This document shows positions 16,092-23,528 of a stretch of 64,000 nt of DNA, in pieces. Numbering within the stretch: the first letter of the stretch is position 1; each line of letters starts with the position of its first letter. The stretch comes from Pseudomonas peradeniyensis (GTDB taxonomy: Bacteria > Pseudomonadota > Gammaproteobacteria > Pseudomonadales > Pseudomonadaceae): assembly GCF_014268935.2 (NCBI RefSeq), contig NZ_JABWRJ020000001.1:1488001-1552000 (forward strand), read 5' to 3'. Both the position numbers and the translations under genes were made by a program. The notes beneath the pieces were generated by a model, which saw only the letters and a list, made by a program, of their open reading frames with translations, did not search any database and was not told where the DNA came from.

Positions 16092-16733
16092 ATGCGTGTA
16101 CTGATTGCCTGCCTGCTGTCGCTGCTTACGCTGGCAAGCCACGCCGACACACCGGTGGCGCGGGTCAATGGCGTGGACATCGGCGCGCTGCGCCTGGAGC
16201 GATACTTCAGCGAATACCTCCAGGCCCAGGGGCGGGCGGTGGCGAGCATCCGCAACCCCAACCTGTACCAGCGCCTGCGCGAGCAGGCCCTGGACGAGCT
16301 GATCGACAAGGAGCTGCTATGGCAGGAGGCCAAGCGCCAGGGCGTCGAGATCAGCGAGGCGCAGCTGACGGCGCGGGTGAGCGAGGTGGAGGCGGCCTTC
16401 GGCAGCCCCGCGGTGTTCGAGCGCCGCCTTGAGGAGGCGGGCTTCGATCGGCGCAGCTTCGCTGACTACACTCGTCAGGAGATGGCCGCCCAGCAGGTCT
16501 ACGCCCGGCTGACGGCGGTGGTCGAGCCCGGCGAAGCCGAGGTCGCGGCCTTCCATCAGGCCAATCGGCAAAGACTGCAAGGGATGCAGAACCAAAGTGA
16601 TAATACTTCTGTCTTACCTGAACACGGCCTGCGCCTGGCCAGGGCTGCGCTCGTCGCGCAATTGCAGGCCCAGGCGCGGCAAGCGGTGCGCCAACGTTTG
16701 CGTGATTCCGCTACAGTGGAGCGCGCCGATTGA
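16092..16733 (+). CDS. SurA N-terminal domain-like periplasmic chaperone
   Basis: The 213-aa product has a signal peptide (MRVLIACLLSLLTLASHA). It then shows the opening typical of SurA/PpiD/PrsA chaperones: VARVNGVDI, a helical LIDKELLWQEAKRQG, and a distal helical region. The parvulin peptidyl-prolyl isomerase domain is missing, so it would be a chaperone only. The ATG at 16092 is 9 nt from AGGAG, better than ATG 16086 at 3 nt. It may fold the neighbouring exported redox proteins or the secretion substrate; this is inference from position. Confidence 0.7.
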   Translation: MRVLIACLLSLLTLASHADTPVARVNGVDIGALRLERYFSEYLQAQGRAVASIRNPNLYQRLREQALDELIDKELLWQEAKRQGVEISEAQLTARVSEVEAAFGSPAVFERRLEEAGFDRRSFADYTRQEMAAQQVYARLTAVVEPGEAEVAAFHQANRQRLQGMQNQSDNTSVLPEHGLRLARAALVAQLQAQARQAVRQRLRDSATVERAD

Positions 16734-16895
16734 AGCGGCGCCAGGGCGTTCCCCCACTGTTGGGGAATGCCCCAAAGGCAAAGTGCCATCAGCTTCCCCG
16801 GTTGTGGGGGACGGCCTGCCGGCACGGCCTGAAGTGGATTGAAAGCGACAACGATATCAATGACTTGAAAGCGGTGCGCAATGACTTTTCATGCC
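16734..16895. promoter_or_regulatory. Spacer with two CCCC/GGGG dyads upstream of a sigma-54-like promoter
   Basis: Two similar inverted repeats occur about 45 nt apart: TTCCCC-CACTGTT-GGGGAA near 16750 and TCCCCGGTTGTGGGGGA near 16797. They lie 85-145 nt upstream of the -24/-12 match, the distance at which sigma-54 enhancer-binding activators usually bind. The activator is not identified. The dyads could also form an RNA hairpin ending the upstream operon, but no T tract follows. Confidence 0.4.
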
Positions 16896-16911
16896 TGGCA
16901 CGAAGCCTGCT
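16896..16911 (+). promoter_or_regulatory. Candidate sigma-54 (-24/-12) promoter of the secretion/Csg operon
   Basis: TGGCACGAAGCCTGCT matches the consensus TGGCACG-N4-TTGCW with one mismatch (CTGC for TTGC). GG at 16897-16898 and GC at 16909-16910 are exactly 10 nt apart. The predicted transcription start near 16922 is about 54 nt ahead of the receiver gene's GTG. It resembles the element at 11011 before the neighbouring operon. Confidence 0.55.
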
Positions 16912-16975
16912 CAAGCCTCTACAAGGCCGCACTTCGCAGACCGGGAAACCGGGCAGTTCATGGGAGTGGACCTTG

Positions 16976-17506
16976 GTGAACAGAGTATTGGTAGTCGATG
17001 ACGAACAGACCCTTGCGCAGAACCTGCAAGCGTATCTGCAGGCGCAAGGCCTGGAGGTCCATCTCGCCCATGACGGTGCCAGCGGCATCGATCAGGCCGA
17101 GAGCCTGGCACCGGACGTGATCGTGCTGGATTACCGCTTGCCCGACATGGAGGGGTTTCAGGTCCTGGAGACCGTGCGCAGGAACAGGTCGTGTCATTTC
17201 GTGCTGATCACCGCCCACCCGACCGCCGAGGTCCGTGAGCGCGCCGCCGAGTTGGGTGTGACCCATGTCCTGTTCAAGCCGTTCCCGCTGATGGAACTGG
17301 CCCGCGCCGTCTTCGACCTGATGGGCATCGAGCGCCAGCGCAGGAGCACCGACCAGCCGGCCGCGGGGTTCGTCGAACGACGCCAGAACAGGAACGAGTC
17401 GTTCCCCTTGCAGTTGTACGATGGCAGCTGGGTCCTGGCCGACCGCCGACGCAACGGCGCCAAGCCAGGCGAACCTGACGACGAACAACTGCTCACCGGG
17501 GAATAG
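16976..17506 (+). CDS. Stand-alone receiver-domain response regulator
   Basis: The 176-aa protein begins MNRVLVVDDEQTLAQNLQAY from GTG with GGAG 8 nt upstream. It has the acidic pair (Asp8, Asp9), the phospho-acceptor Asp52 (VIVLDYRLPDM) and the conserved Lys in VLFKPFP. After the receiver (about 120 residues) the last 55 residues are polar and match no DNA-binding or enzymatic output domain. It is the first gene of the secretion operon, 54 nt before gspE. It may act by protein contact on the ATPase or be a phosphate sink. Its cognate kinase is not in the window. Confidence 0.8.
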   Translation: MNRVLVVDDEQTLAQNLQAYLQAQGLEVHLAHDGASGIDQAESLAPDVIVLDYRLPDMEGFQVLETVRRNRSCHFVLITAHPTAEVRERAAELGVTHVLFKPFPLMELARAVFDLMGIERQRRSTDQPAAGFVERRQNRNESFPLQLYDGSWVLADRRRNGAKPGEPDDEQLLTGE

Positions 17507-17560
17507 CGGCGCCCAAGGTCCCCCAGCCTGCGGCGCCGCCCCTGAGCGGAGTCGCAGGCC

Positions 17561-19306
17561 ATGTCCCAGGCATTCGATACAGATCCACTGGACCCATCGC
17601 GGGGCAAGCCAGCTCCCACGGAATCGGCTGCGTGGGAGCGGGCTTGCCCCGCGATTGCCGGCTACCCCCGCGACCTCCTGGCCCAGGCCCGCCAGCAAGC
17701 TGGCGAAGAGCGCCTGCTGGCCTGCCTGGAACGCCTCTCCAGCGACACCCCCGCCACCTTCACCCAGCGCCTGGCCGTCACCCTTCACTACCCTATGCTC
17801 GCCACCCAGGCACTGTTCGCCTGCACGCCGGCCTTCGACCAGGTCAGCCTGGCGCAATGCCTGAAGCGTGAATTCGCCTTGGTCGAGCACGATGGCGAGC
17901 GGGTCGGCGTGTTCGCCGACCCCTTCGACAGTGCCCGCCTGGCCTGGATCGACGACTGCCTACAGGGCGCGCCGCTGTACCTGGTCCATGCCGCCGACCT
18001 GGCCGCGTTCCTGGCCCGCCACGAAGAGAGCTTCCACGCCGTCGACGCCCTCGGCCACGACAGTGAGACCGGCGGCGAGGCCGACCCGCTGCAGCGCCTG
18101 TCGCTGACCAGTATCAGCGAAGACCAGAGCCGGGTGGTCAAACTGGTCAACTCGACCCTGTACGACGCCCTTAAGCTGCACGCCAGCGACATTCACCTGG
18201 GCATGACCGGCCAGGGCCTGACCATCAAGTACCGCATCGACGGCGTGCTCAACGGCGCCGGCAAGGCCAGCGGCAGCGCCTTCGCCGAGCAGGTGATCTC
18301 GCGCATCAAGGTCATGGCCGAACTGGACATCGGCGAGAAGCGCGTGCCCCAGGACGGGCGCTTCAAGGTGGCCATCGGCGAGCGGCAGATCGACTTTCGC
18401 GTCTCGATCATGCCGAGCATCTTCGGTGAGGACGCGGTGCTGCGGGTGCTGGACAAGCAGGACCTGTCCGACCAGGTCAGCGGCGTGCAGCTGCAGGCCC
18501 TGGGTTTCGAGGAGCACACCCTGCGCGCCCTGCGCCGCCTGGCCAGCGAGCCCTACGGCATGATCCTGGTCACCGGGCCCACCGGCAGCGGCAAGACCAC
18601 CACGCTGTACGCCATGCTCAGCGAGATCAACCACGGCGTCGACAAGATCATCACCATCGAGGACCCGGTCGAGTACCAGCTGCCCGGCGTGCTGCAGATC
18701 CCGGTCAACGAGAAGAAGGGCCTGACCTTCGCCCGCGGCCTGCGTTCGATCCTGCGCCACGACCCGGACAAGATCCTGGTCGGCGAGATCCGCGACCCGG
18801 ACACCGCGCAGATCGCCGTGCAGTCGGCGCTCACCGGGCACCTGGTGTTCACCACCATCCACGCCAACAACGTGTTCGACGTGATCGGCCGCTTCAGCCA
18901 GATGCAGGTCGACCCCTACAGCTTCGTCTCGGCGCTCAACGCCGTGCTGGCCCAGCGCCTGGTGCGCCTGGCCTGCCCGCATTGCGCGGCGCCCTGCGAG
19001 CCCGACGACGAACTGCTGGCCGCCTCGGGCCTGGCCCGTGACGCGGTGGCCGGCTGGCGCTTCGTGCGCGCCCAGGGTTGCGGCCAGTGCCGTGGCAGTG
19101 GCTACCGCGGGCGCAACGCCATTGCCGAGCTGCTGCACCTGGACGACGACCTGCGGCAGATGATCGTCGAACGCCGCCCGCTCGCGCAGATCAAGCAGCT
19201 GGCCTGCCAACGCGGCCTGCGCCTGCTGCGCGCCTCGGCCCTGGACCTGGTTCGCGACGGCCGCACCACACTCGAGGAGATCAACCGTGTCACATTTATC
19301 GCCTGA
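17561..19306 (+). CDS. gspE: GspE/PilB-type secretion or pilus assembly ATPase
   Basis: The 581-aa cytoplasmic motor has an N-terminal domain (about 35-160). The ATPase core has SDIHLGMT, Walker A GPTGSGKTTTLY, the Asp box (TIEDPVE), the Walker B-like LVGEIRDPDTA and the His box (TTIHANN). A four-cysteine zinc motif follows (CPHC about 473; CGQC about 507), as in GspE and PilB. Residues 12-32 are translated from a REP type 1 pair and are probably dispensable. The gene is followed with overlap by a GspL/PilM-like gene. A GspF/PilC partner, normally next to gspE, is missing. Confidence 0.93.
   Translation: MSQAFDTDPLDPSRGKPAPTESAAWERACPAIAGYPRDLLAQARQQAGEERLLACLERLSSDTPATFTQRLAVTLHYPMLATQALFACTPAFDQVSLAQCLKREFALVEHDGERVGVFADPFDSARLAWIDDCLQGAPLYLVHAADLAAFLARHEESFHAVDALGHDSETGGEADPLQRLSLTSISEDQSRVVKLVNSTLYDALKLHASDIHLGMTGQGLTIKYRIDGVLNGAGKASGSAFAEQVISRIKVMAELDIGEKRVPQDGRFKVAIGERQIDFRVSIMPSIFGEDAVLRVLDKQDLSDQVSGVQLQALGFEEHTLRALRRLASEPYGMILVTGPTGSGKTTTLYAMLSEINHGVDKIITIEDPVEYQLPGVLQIPVNEKKGLTFARGLRSILRHDPDKILVGEIRDPDTAQIAVQSALTGHLVFTTIHANNVFDVIGRFSQMQVDPYSFVSALNAVLAQRLVRLACPHCAAPCEPDDELLAASGLARDAVAGWRFVRAQGCGQCRGSGYRGRNAIAELLHLDDDLRQMIVERRPLAQIKQLACQRGLRLLRASALDLVRDGRTTLEEINRVTFIA
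17596..17655. repeat. REP type 1 inverted pair inside the gspE N-terminus
   Basis: Facing units at 17596-17620 and 17631-17655 lie 35 nt after the gspE ATG. They are read through in frame as a peptide containing RGKPAPTE and WERACPAIAG. The left arm has a single mismatch (CAAGCCAGC for CAAGCCCGC) from the window consensus. Confidence 0.9.
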
Positions 19307-20069
19307 TCGGTATTGCGCCGTGCTCGGCGCCGAGGGTGTCGGCCTGGGTCGCTGGCACGGTCATCAACACCAGTGGCTGGGCAGCCGTGCCTTCAGCTGC
19401 GACGCCGCCCAACCCGCCTGGGCCCCGGCCCTGGAGGCCCTGGCCGGCCTGCTCGGCGAGCACCCGGCACGCGGCGCGCAGCTGCGGGTGCTGCTCTCGG
19501 CCCGCTACAGCCGCTTCTGCCTGGTGCCCTGGAGCGACGCCATCGGCACCCCGGGCGAGCTGGACAGCTACGCCCGGGCCTGCTTCGAGCATCTCTACGG
19601 GCAGACCCTGGATGACTGGCGCATCGTGCTGTCGCCGGAGCCGGCGGGGGCCGCGCGCATCGCCACCGCGCTGCCCGAGGCGCTGCTCCAGGGCCTGCAG
19701 GCCCTGGGCCGCGAAAGCCGCCTGAGCCTGCGTTCGGTGCAGCCGTACCTGATGGCCGCCTACAACCGCTGCTCGGCGCAACTGGCCCAGGGCGACTTCC
19801 TCTTCGTGCTCGCCGAGCCGCGCCGCAGCGTGCTGCTGCTGGCCGCCGGTGGCGCCTGGCAACAGGTGCTGGCCCAGGGCTGCGCCGACAGCGACCAGGC
19901 CCTGCAGGCCCTGATCGAGCGCACCTGCGAGTTGTACGGCGAGCAGCTGCCGCGGGTGTACCTGCACGCGCCGGGCCGCACGGCGGCCTCGCAGCTGGCG
20001 GCGGTGCAGCTGTGCGCGGCGAGCGCCGAGGCCGATCCGCTGTGCGCCATGTGGCGGGCGGTGGCCTGA
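19287..20069 (+). CDS. GspL/PilM-like cytoplasmic assembly protein (weak similarity)
   Basis: The 260-aa soluble protein starts at GTG 19287 (MSHLSPDRYCAVLGAEGVGL), overlapping the gspE end by 20 nt in another frame. There is no signal peptide or membrane segment. It contains alternating hydrophobic strands such as QLRVLLSARYSRFCLVPW and FLFVLAEPRRSVLLLAAGG, which suggest the actin-like ATPase fold of PilM or the cytoplasmic half of GspL. No phosphate-binding motif is clear. The next two genes look like PilN and PilO. Its place therefore suggests it couples the ATPase to the inner-membrane PilN-like protein. The assignment is contextual. Confidence 0.6.
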   Translation: MSHLSPDRYCAVLGAEGVGLGRWHGHQHQWLGSRAFSCDAAQPAWAPALEALAGLLGEHPARGAQLRVLLSARYSRFCLVPWSDAIGTPGELDSYARACFEHLYGQTLDDWRIVLSPEPAGAARIATALPEALLQGLQALGRESRLSLRSVQPYLMAAYNRCSAQLAQGDFLFVLAEPRRSVLLLAAGGAWQQVLAQGCADSDQALQALIERTCELYGEQLPRVYLHAPGRTAASQLAAVQLCAASAEADPLCAMWRAVA

Positions 20070-20070
20070 C

Positions 20071-20613
20071 ATGCGCCGCCTCGACCTGGAATTCCAGCCC
20101 CGTCACAGCAGCCCCCTGGCCTGGTCGCTGTTGGCCCTGGGCGGTGCCGTGCTGGCGGTGCTGGTACTGGCCCAGCAGCAACTGGTGAGCGAGCAGGTGG
20201 ACCTCGAAGGCCGCGTGCATCAGCTCGAACTCAAGCTCGGCCGGCGCCCGGCCACCGCCGCCGTGCAGAGCAGCGCGGTGATCCGCGAGCAGGCCGAGCG
20301 CCTGGCGCAGATGCGCAGCGTCTCGCAGCAGCTGCAGCGACCCTGGCAGCAACTGTTCGCCATGCTCGAGGCGATGCCCCAGGAAGACGTGGCGCTGCTC
20401 AGCCTCACCCCGGACGCGCGCAAGGGCCAGGTCCGCATCAGCGCCGAGGCGCGCAACCTCGAGGCGATGCTGCAGTACCACCAGCGCCTGGAACGCAGCA
20501 GCGAGCTGTCCGACGTATCGCTGCTCAACCATGAGGTGCTGGCCGGACAGGCCGAGCATCCGGTGCGTTTCAACCTCACCGCCACCTGGGAGACCGGCCA
20601 TGCGCGTCCCTAG
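20071..20613 (+). CDS. PilN-like (GspL C-terminal-like) inner-membrane assembly protein
   Basis: The 180-aa bitopic protein has a short N-terminus (MRRLDLEFQPRHSSP), one membrane span (about 16-36, LAWSLLALGGAVLAVLVLA), a coiled-coil-like region (about 40-100) and a ferredoxin-like periplasmic domain (LLSLTPDARKGQVRISAEA). This is the PilN layout. Its start lies 1 nt after the previous stop, and its end overlaps the PilO-like gene by 14 nt. It probably forms an alignment complex with its neighbours. Confidence 0.75.
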   Translation: MRRLDLEFQPRHSSPLAWSLLALGGAVLAVLVLAQQQLVSEQVDLEGRVHQLELKLGRRPATAAVQSSAVIREQAERLAQMRSVSQQLQRPWQQLFAMLEAMPQEDVALLSLTPDARKGQVRISAEARNLEAMLQYHQRLERSSELSDVSLLNHEVLAGQAEHPVRFNLTATWETGHARP

Positions 20614-21151
20614 CCTGATCGTCCACGAAGCGCTGCGGCGCCTGGGCCGGGCAGGGCTGGCCGCAGTGCTGGTCGGCGCCCTGGCGCTGGCCGTCGCCCT
20701 GGCCGGAGTGCTGCCGCAATGGCAGGCGGTGCGCGAACTGCGTGCCAGCGAGGCCGACGCCAGTGCCCAGGTGCAGCGCCTGGCGCGTGGCGAGCTGAAG
20801 GTCCAGGCCCGGCCCGAGCAGCAGGCCCTGGACGAGCTGCGCCAGCAGCTGCCCGGCCAGCCTCAGGCCAGTGAGTTGATCGAGCGCCTGTACCACCTGG
20901 CCAGCGCCGAGCGCATCAGCCTGTCACGCGGTGAATACGCCCTGGGGGTGGACCCCAAGACCCAGCTGGCGCGCTACCAGATCGTCCTGCCGGTGCGTGG
21001 CAGCTACCCGCAGATCCGCGGCTTCCTCAAGGCCCTGCTCGGCCAGTTGCCGACCCTGGTGCTGGAAGACCTGGAGCTGCAGCGCAAGCGGATCGGTGAC
21101 CGGGAACTGACCGGTCGTGTGCGCATGACCCTTTACCTGTCGAGGTCGTGA
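20600..21151 (+). CDS. PilO/GspM-like inner-membrane assembly protein
   Basis: The 183-aa protein has a membrane span at about 18-38 (AGLAAVLVGALALAVALAG), a coiled-coil linker and a periplasmic domain (YQIVLPVRGSYPQIRGFLKALL) typical of PilO/GspM. ATG 20600 overlaps the PilN-like gene. The stop overlaps the next ATG by 1 nt (TGATG). With the PilN-like partner it would form the inner-membrane heterodimer that links the ATPase to the secretin through the PilP/GspC-like protein. Confidence 0.75.
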   Translation: MRVPSLIVHEALRRLGRAGLAAVLVGALALAVALAGVLPQWQAVRELRASEADASAQVQRLARGELKVQARPEQQALDELRQQLPGQPQASELIERLYHLASAERISLSRGEYALGVDPKTQLARYQIVLPVRGSYPQIRGFLKALLGQLPTLVLEDLELQRKRIGDRELTGRVRMTLYLSRS

Positions 21152-21654
21152 TGAACACTCAGCGTGCGGTGACGTGGGCCGGGTTCCTGGGGTTGAGCGC
21201 CGCGCTGGCGTGGGCGCCGGGGCACTGGTTCGGCCTGAAAGAGGAGGTGGCCGACCCGATCGCGGGGCAAGCCCGCTCCCACGCAGCATCCACGGTCCCA
21301 GTGGGAGCGGGCTTGCCCCGCGATGAGGCCGCCAGCCCTTCACGCGACCTGTTCCCCAGCCAGCAATGGACCCCACCCCAAGCCCTGGCCACCGTCACCG
21401 AACAACCCGTGATCAACACCCCGGTGGCCGCCGCGCCCACCGCCCCGACGCTGCCGTTTCGCTTCATCGGTCGCATGGGCGAGCGCGACGACCTGCAGAT
21501 CTTCCTGCAGAGCGGCGACAAGCTCTACGTCGTGCGCCAGGGCGACGTGATCGATGACACCTACCGTCTGGACCATGTCTCGGCCACCGAGCTGAGCCTG
21601 GTCTACCTGCCACTGCACCAGCCACAGACCCTGTCTGTCGGGAGCGCACCATGA
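21151..21654 (+). CDS. GspC/PilP-like secretin-linking protein
   Basis: The 167-aa protein has one N-terminal membrane segment (about 8-24). A flexible linker (about 30-100) follows, then a small beta domain of about 65 residues (PFRFIGRMGERDDLQIFLQSGDK...VRQGDVIDDTYRLDHVS). That domain matches the homology region of GspC and PilP, which contacts the secretin N0 domain. Linker residues 37-58 are encoded by a REP type 1 pair. It overlaps the secretin start by 4 nt. The linker position explains why a REP insertion could be tolerated. Confidence 0.75.
   Translation: MNTQRAVTWAGFLGLSAALAWAPGHWFGLKEEVADPIAGQARSHAASTVPVGAGLPRDEAASPSRDLFPSQQWTPPQALATVTEQPVINTPVAAAPTAPTLPFRFIGRMGERDDLQIFLQSGDKLYVVRQGDVIDDTYRLDHVSATELSLVYLPLHQPQTLSVGSAP
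21259..21324. repeat. REP type 1 inverted pair inside the gspC/pilP-like gene
   Basis: Facing units at 21259-21283 and 21301-21324 are read in frame as IAGQARSH and VGAGLPRD in the periplasmic linker of the protein. Both arms match the window consensus exactly, which suggests a recent insertion. Confidence 0.92.
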
Positions 21655-23528
21655 AATCGTCGAAGTTGTGCAAGCCTGCGCCGTTCATGCTCCTGGCCCT
21701 GTGCGTGGCCATCGGCGGATGCGGCTCGAGCGCCGCGCGCAAGGATAGCCAGGAACTGATCAAGGAAGGCCAGTACGAGGCCGGGATCGCCCGCCTGGAA
21801 GAGGCCCTGCGCGAGGACCCGCGCGACACCGAACTGAACATCGCCCTGGCCCACGGCCGCCAGGCCGCGGTCGAGGCGCTGCTGACCCAGGCCGACAGCG
21901 ACCGCGTGCGCCACGACTTCGCCGGCGCGCGCATGGGCTACGGCCGGGTGCTGACCCTCGAGGCGAACAACCGCCGCGCCCAGGAAGGCATCCGCCAGCT
22001 GGAACTGATCCGCACCCTCGATGATCGCGTCGCCCTCGGCCAGGCGGCGTTGCGCCAGGGCGACCTGTTCGGCGCCGAGCGCTACATGCGCGAGGTGTTG
22101 CGCCTGGATCCGCAGAACCAGAAAGGCCAGACCCTGCGCAGTGACATCGAGAACGTCCAGGCGCGCACCGCCACGCCGTACCCGCAGTTACGCAGCAAGC
22201 TGGAGCGGCCGGTGACCCTGGAGTTTCGCGATGCTGACCTCAAGACCATCTTCGAGGTGCTGGCCCAGGTCGCCGGGATCAACTTCATCTTCGACAAGGA
22301 CCTGCGCCCGGACATGAAGGCCACCATCTTCGTGCGCGAGGTGCGTATCGAGGACGCCGTGGCCCTGCTGCTGGAGCAGAACCAGCTGCGCCAGAAGATC
22401 GTCAACGACAACACCCTGCTGATCTACCCGGACTCGCCGCAGAAGACCAAGGACTACCAGGAACTGGTCATGCGCACCTTCTACCTGACCAGCATCGACG
22501 CCAACACCGCGCTGAACATGGTCAAGACCATGCTCAAGACCCGTGACGTGTTCGTCGACGAGCGCCTCAACACCCTGACCATGCGCGACACCCCCGACGC
22601 CGTGCGCATGGCCGAGAAGCTGCTGCAGTCCCAGGACCAGTCCAACCCCGAGGTGGTGCTGGAGGTGGAGGTGATGGAGGTGGCCACCTCGCGCATCCTC
22701 GACCTCGGCCTGCAATGGCCCAACACCTTCGGCGTGCTGACCAGCGACGGCAAGTCGGTGAGCGTGCTCGACCAGTTGCGCGGCATCGACTCCAGCCGCA
22801 TCAGCATCTCGCCGGCGCCACAGGCCAAGATCAACGCCCAGGACAAGGACATCAACACCCTGGCAAGCCCCGTGATCCGGGTCAGCAACCGCGAGCAGGC
22901 GCGCATCCACATCGGCCAGCGGGTGCCGATCATCAGCGCGACCTCGGTGCCCTCGACCCAGGGCCCGGTGATCACCGAGAGCGTCACCTACCTGGATGTC
23001 GGCCTCAAGCTCGAGGTGCAGCCCACCGTGCACCTGAACAACGAGGTGGCGATCAAGGTGGCCCTGGAAGTGAGCAACGCCACGCCCCTGGAGGCGACCC
23101 GCCAGGGCACCATTCCGGTCCAGGTCGACACCCGCAACGCCCAGACCAGCCTGCGCCTGCACGACGGCGAGACCCAGGTGCTGGCCGGGCTGGTGCGCAA
23201 CGACCACAACGCCAGCGGCAACAAGATCCCGGGGCTGGGCGACATCCCCGGCCTGGGCCGGCTGTTCGGCAGCAACAAGGACGACATGAGCAAGTCCGAG
23301 CTGGTGCTGGCGATCACCCCACGCATCGTGCGCAACCTGCCGTACCAGAGCCCGTCGGACATGGAGTTCGCCACCGGCACCGAGTCGGCCCTGCAGGTGC
23401 GCCAGCTGGCCCAGCCGGTGCCGGCCAGCGCCGTGCCCACCGAGGTGCCGGGCAGCGAGTCGCAGGAGGCGCCGCTGGTGGAAGGGCAGATGGCGGTGGT
23501 GCCGGCCAGCCCGAGGCCGCGGCCATGA
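21651..23528 (+). CDS. gspD: Secretin (GspD-type), predicted lipoprotein with TPR-like N-terminus
   Basis: The 625-aa outer-membrane secretin has a lipoprotein signal (lipobox IGGC, Cys at about 24). TPR-like helices follow (SQELIKEGQYEAGIARLEEA; ALRQGDLFGAERYMREVLRL) and an STN/N0-like domain (VTLEFRDADLKTIFEVLAQV). One or two N-domains and the C-terminal secretin domain (VPIISATSVPSTQGPV, VTYLDVGLKLEVQPTV, LAGLVRNDH...GDIPGLGRLFG) complete it. Being a lipoprotein, it may not need a separate pilotin. TPR-plus-secretin architecture is more like BfpB/PilQ-type or MSHA (MshL) systems than Xcp. It overlaps the genes on both sides by 4 nt. Confidence 0.9.
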   Translation: MKSSKLCKPAPFMLLALCVAIGGCGSSAARKDSQELIKEGQYEAGIARLEEALREDPRDTELNIALAHGRQAAVEALLTQADSDRVRHDFAGARMGYGRVLTLEANNRRAQEGIRQLELIRTLDDRVALGQAALRQGDLFGAERYMREVLRLDPQNQKGQTLRSDIENVQARTATPYPQLRSKLERPVTLEFRDADLKTIFEVLAQVAGINFIFDKDLRPDMKATIFVREVRIEDAVALLLEQNQLRQKIVNDNTLLIYPDSPQKTKDYQELVMRTFYLTSIDANTALNMVKTMLKTRDVFVDERLNTLTMRDTPDAVRMAEKLLQSQDQSNPEVVLEVEVMEVATSRILDLGLQWPNTFGVLTSDGKSVSVLDQLRGIDSSRISISPAPQAKINAQDKDINTLASPVIRVSNREQARIHIGQRVPIISATSVPSTQGPVITESVTYLDVGLKLEVQPTVHLNNEVAIKVALEVSNATPLEATRQGTIPVQVDTRNAQTSLRLHDGETQVLAGLVRNDHNASGNKIPGLGDIPGLGRLFGSNKDDMSKSELVLAITPRIVRNLPYQSPSDMEFATGTESALQVRQLAQPVPASAVPTEVPGSESQEAPLVEGQMAVVPASPRPRP

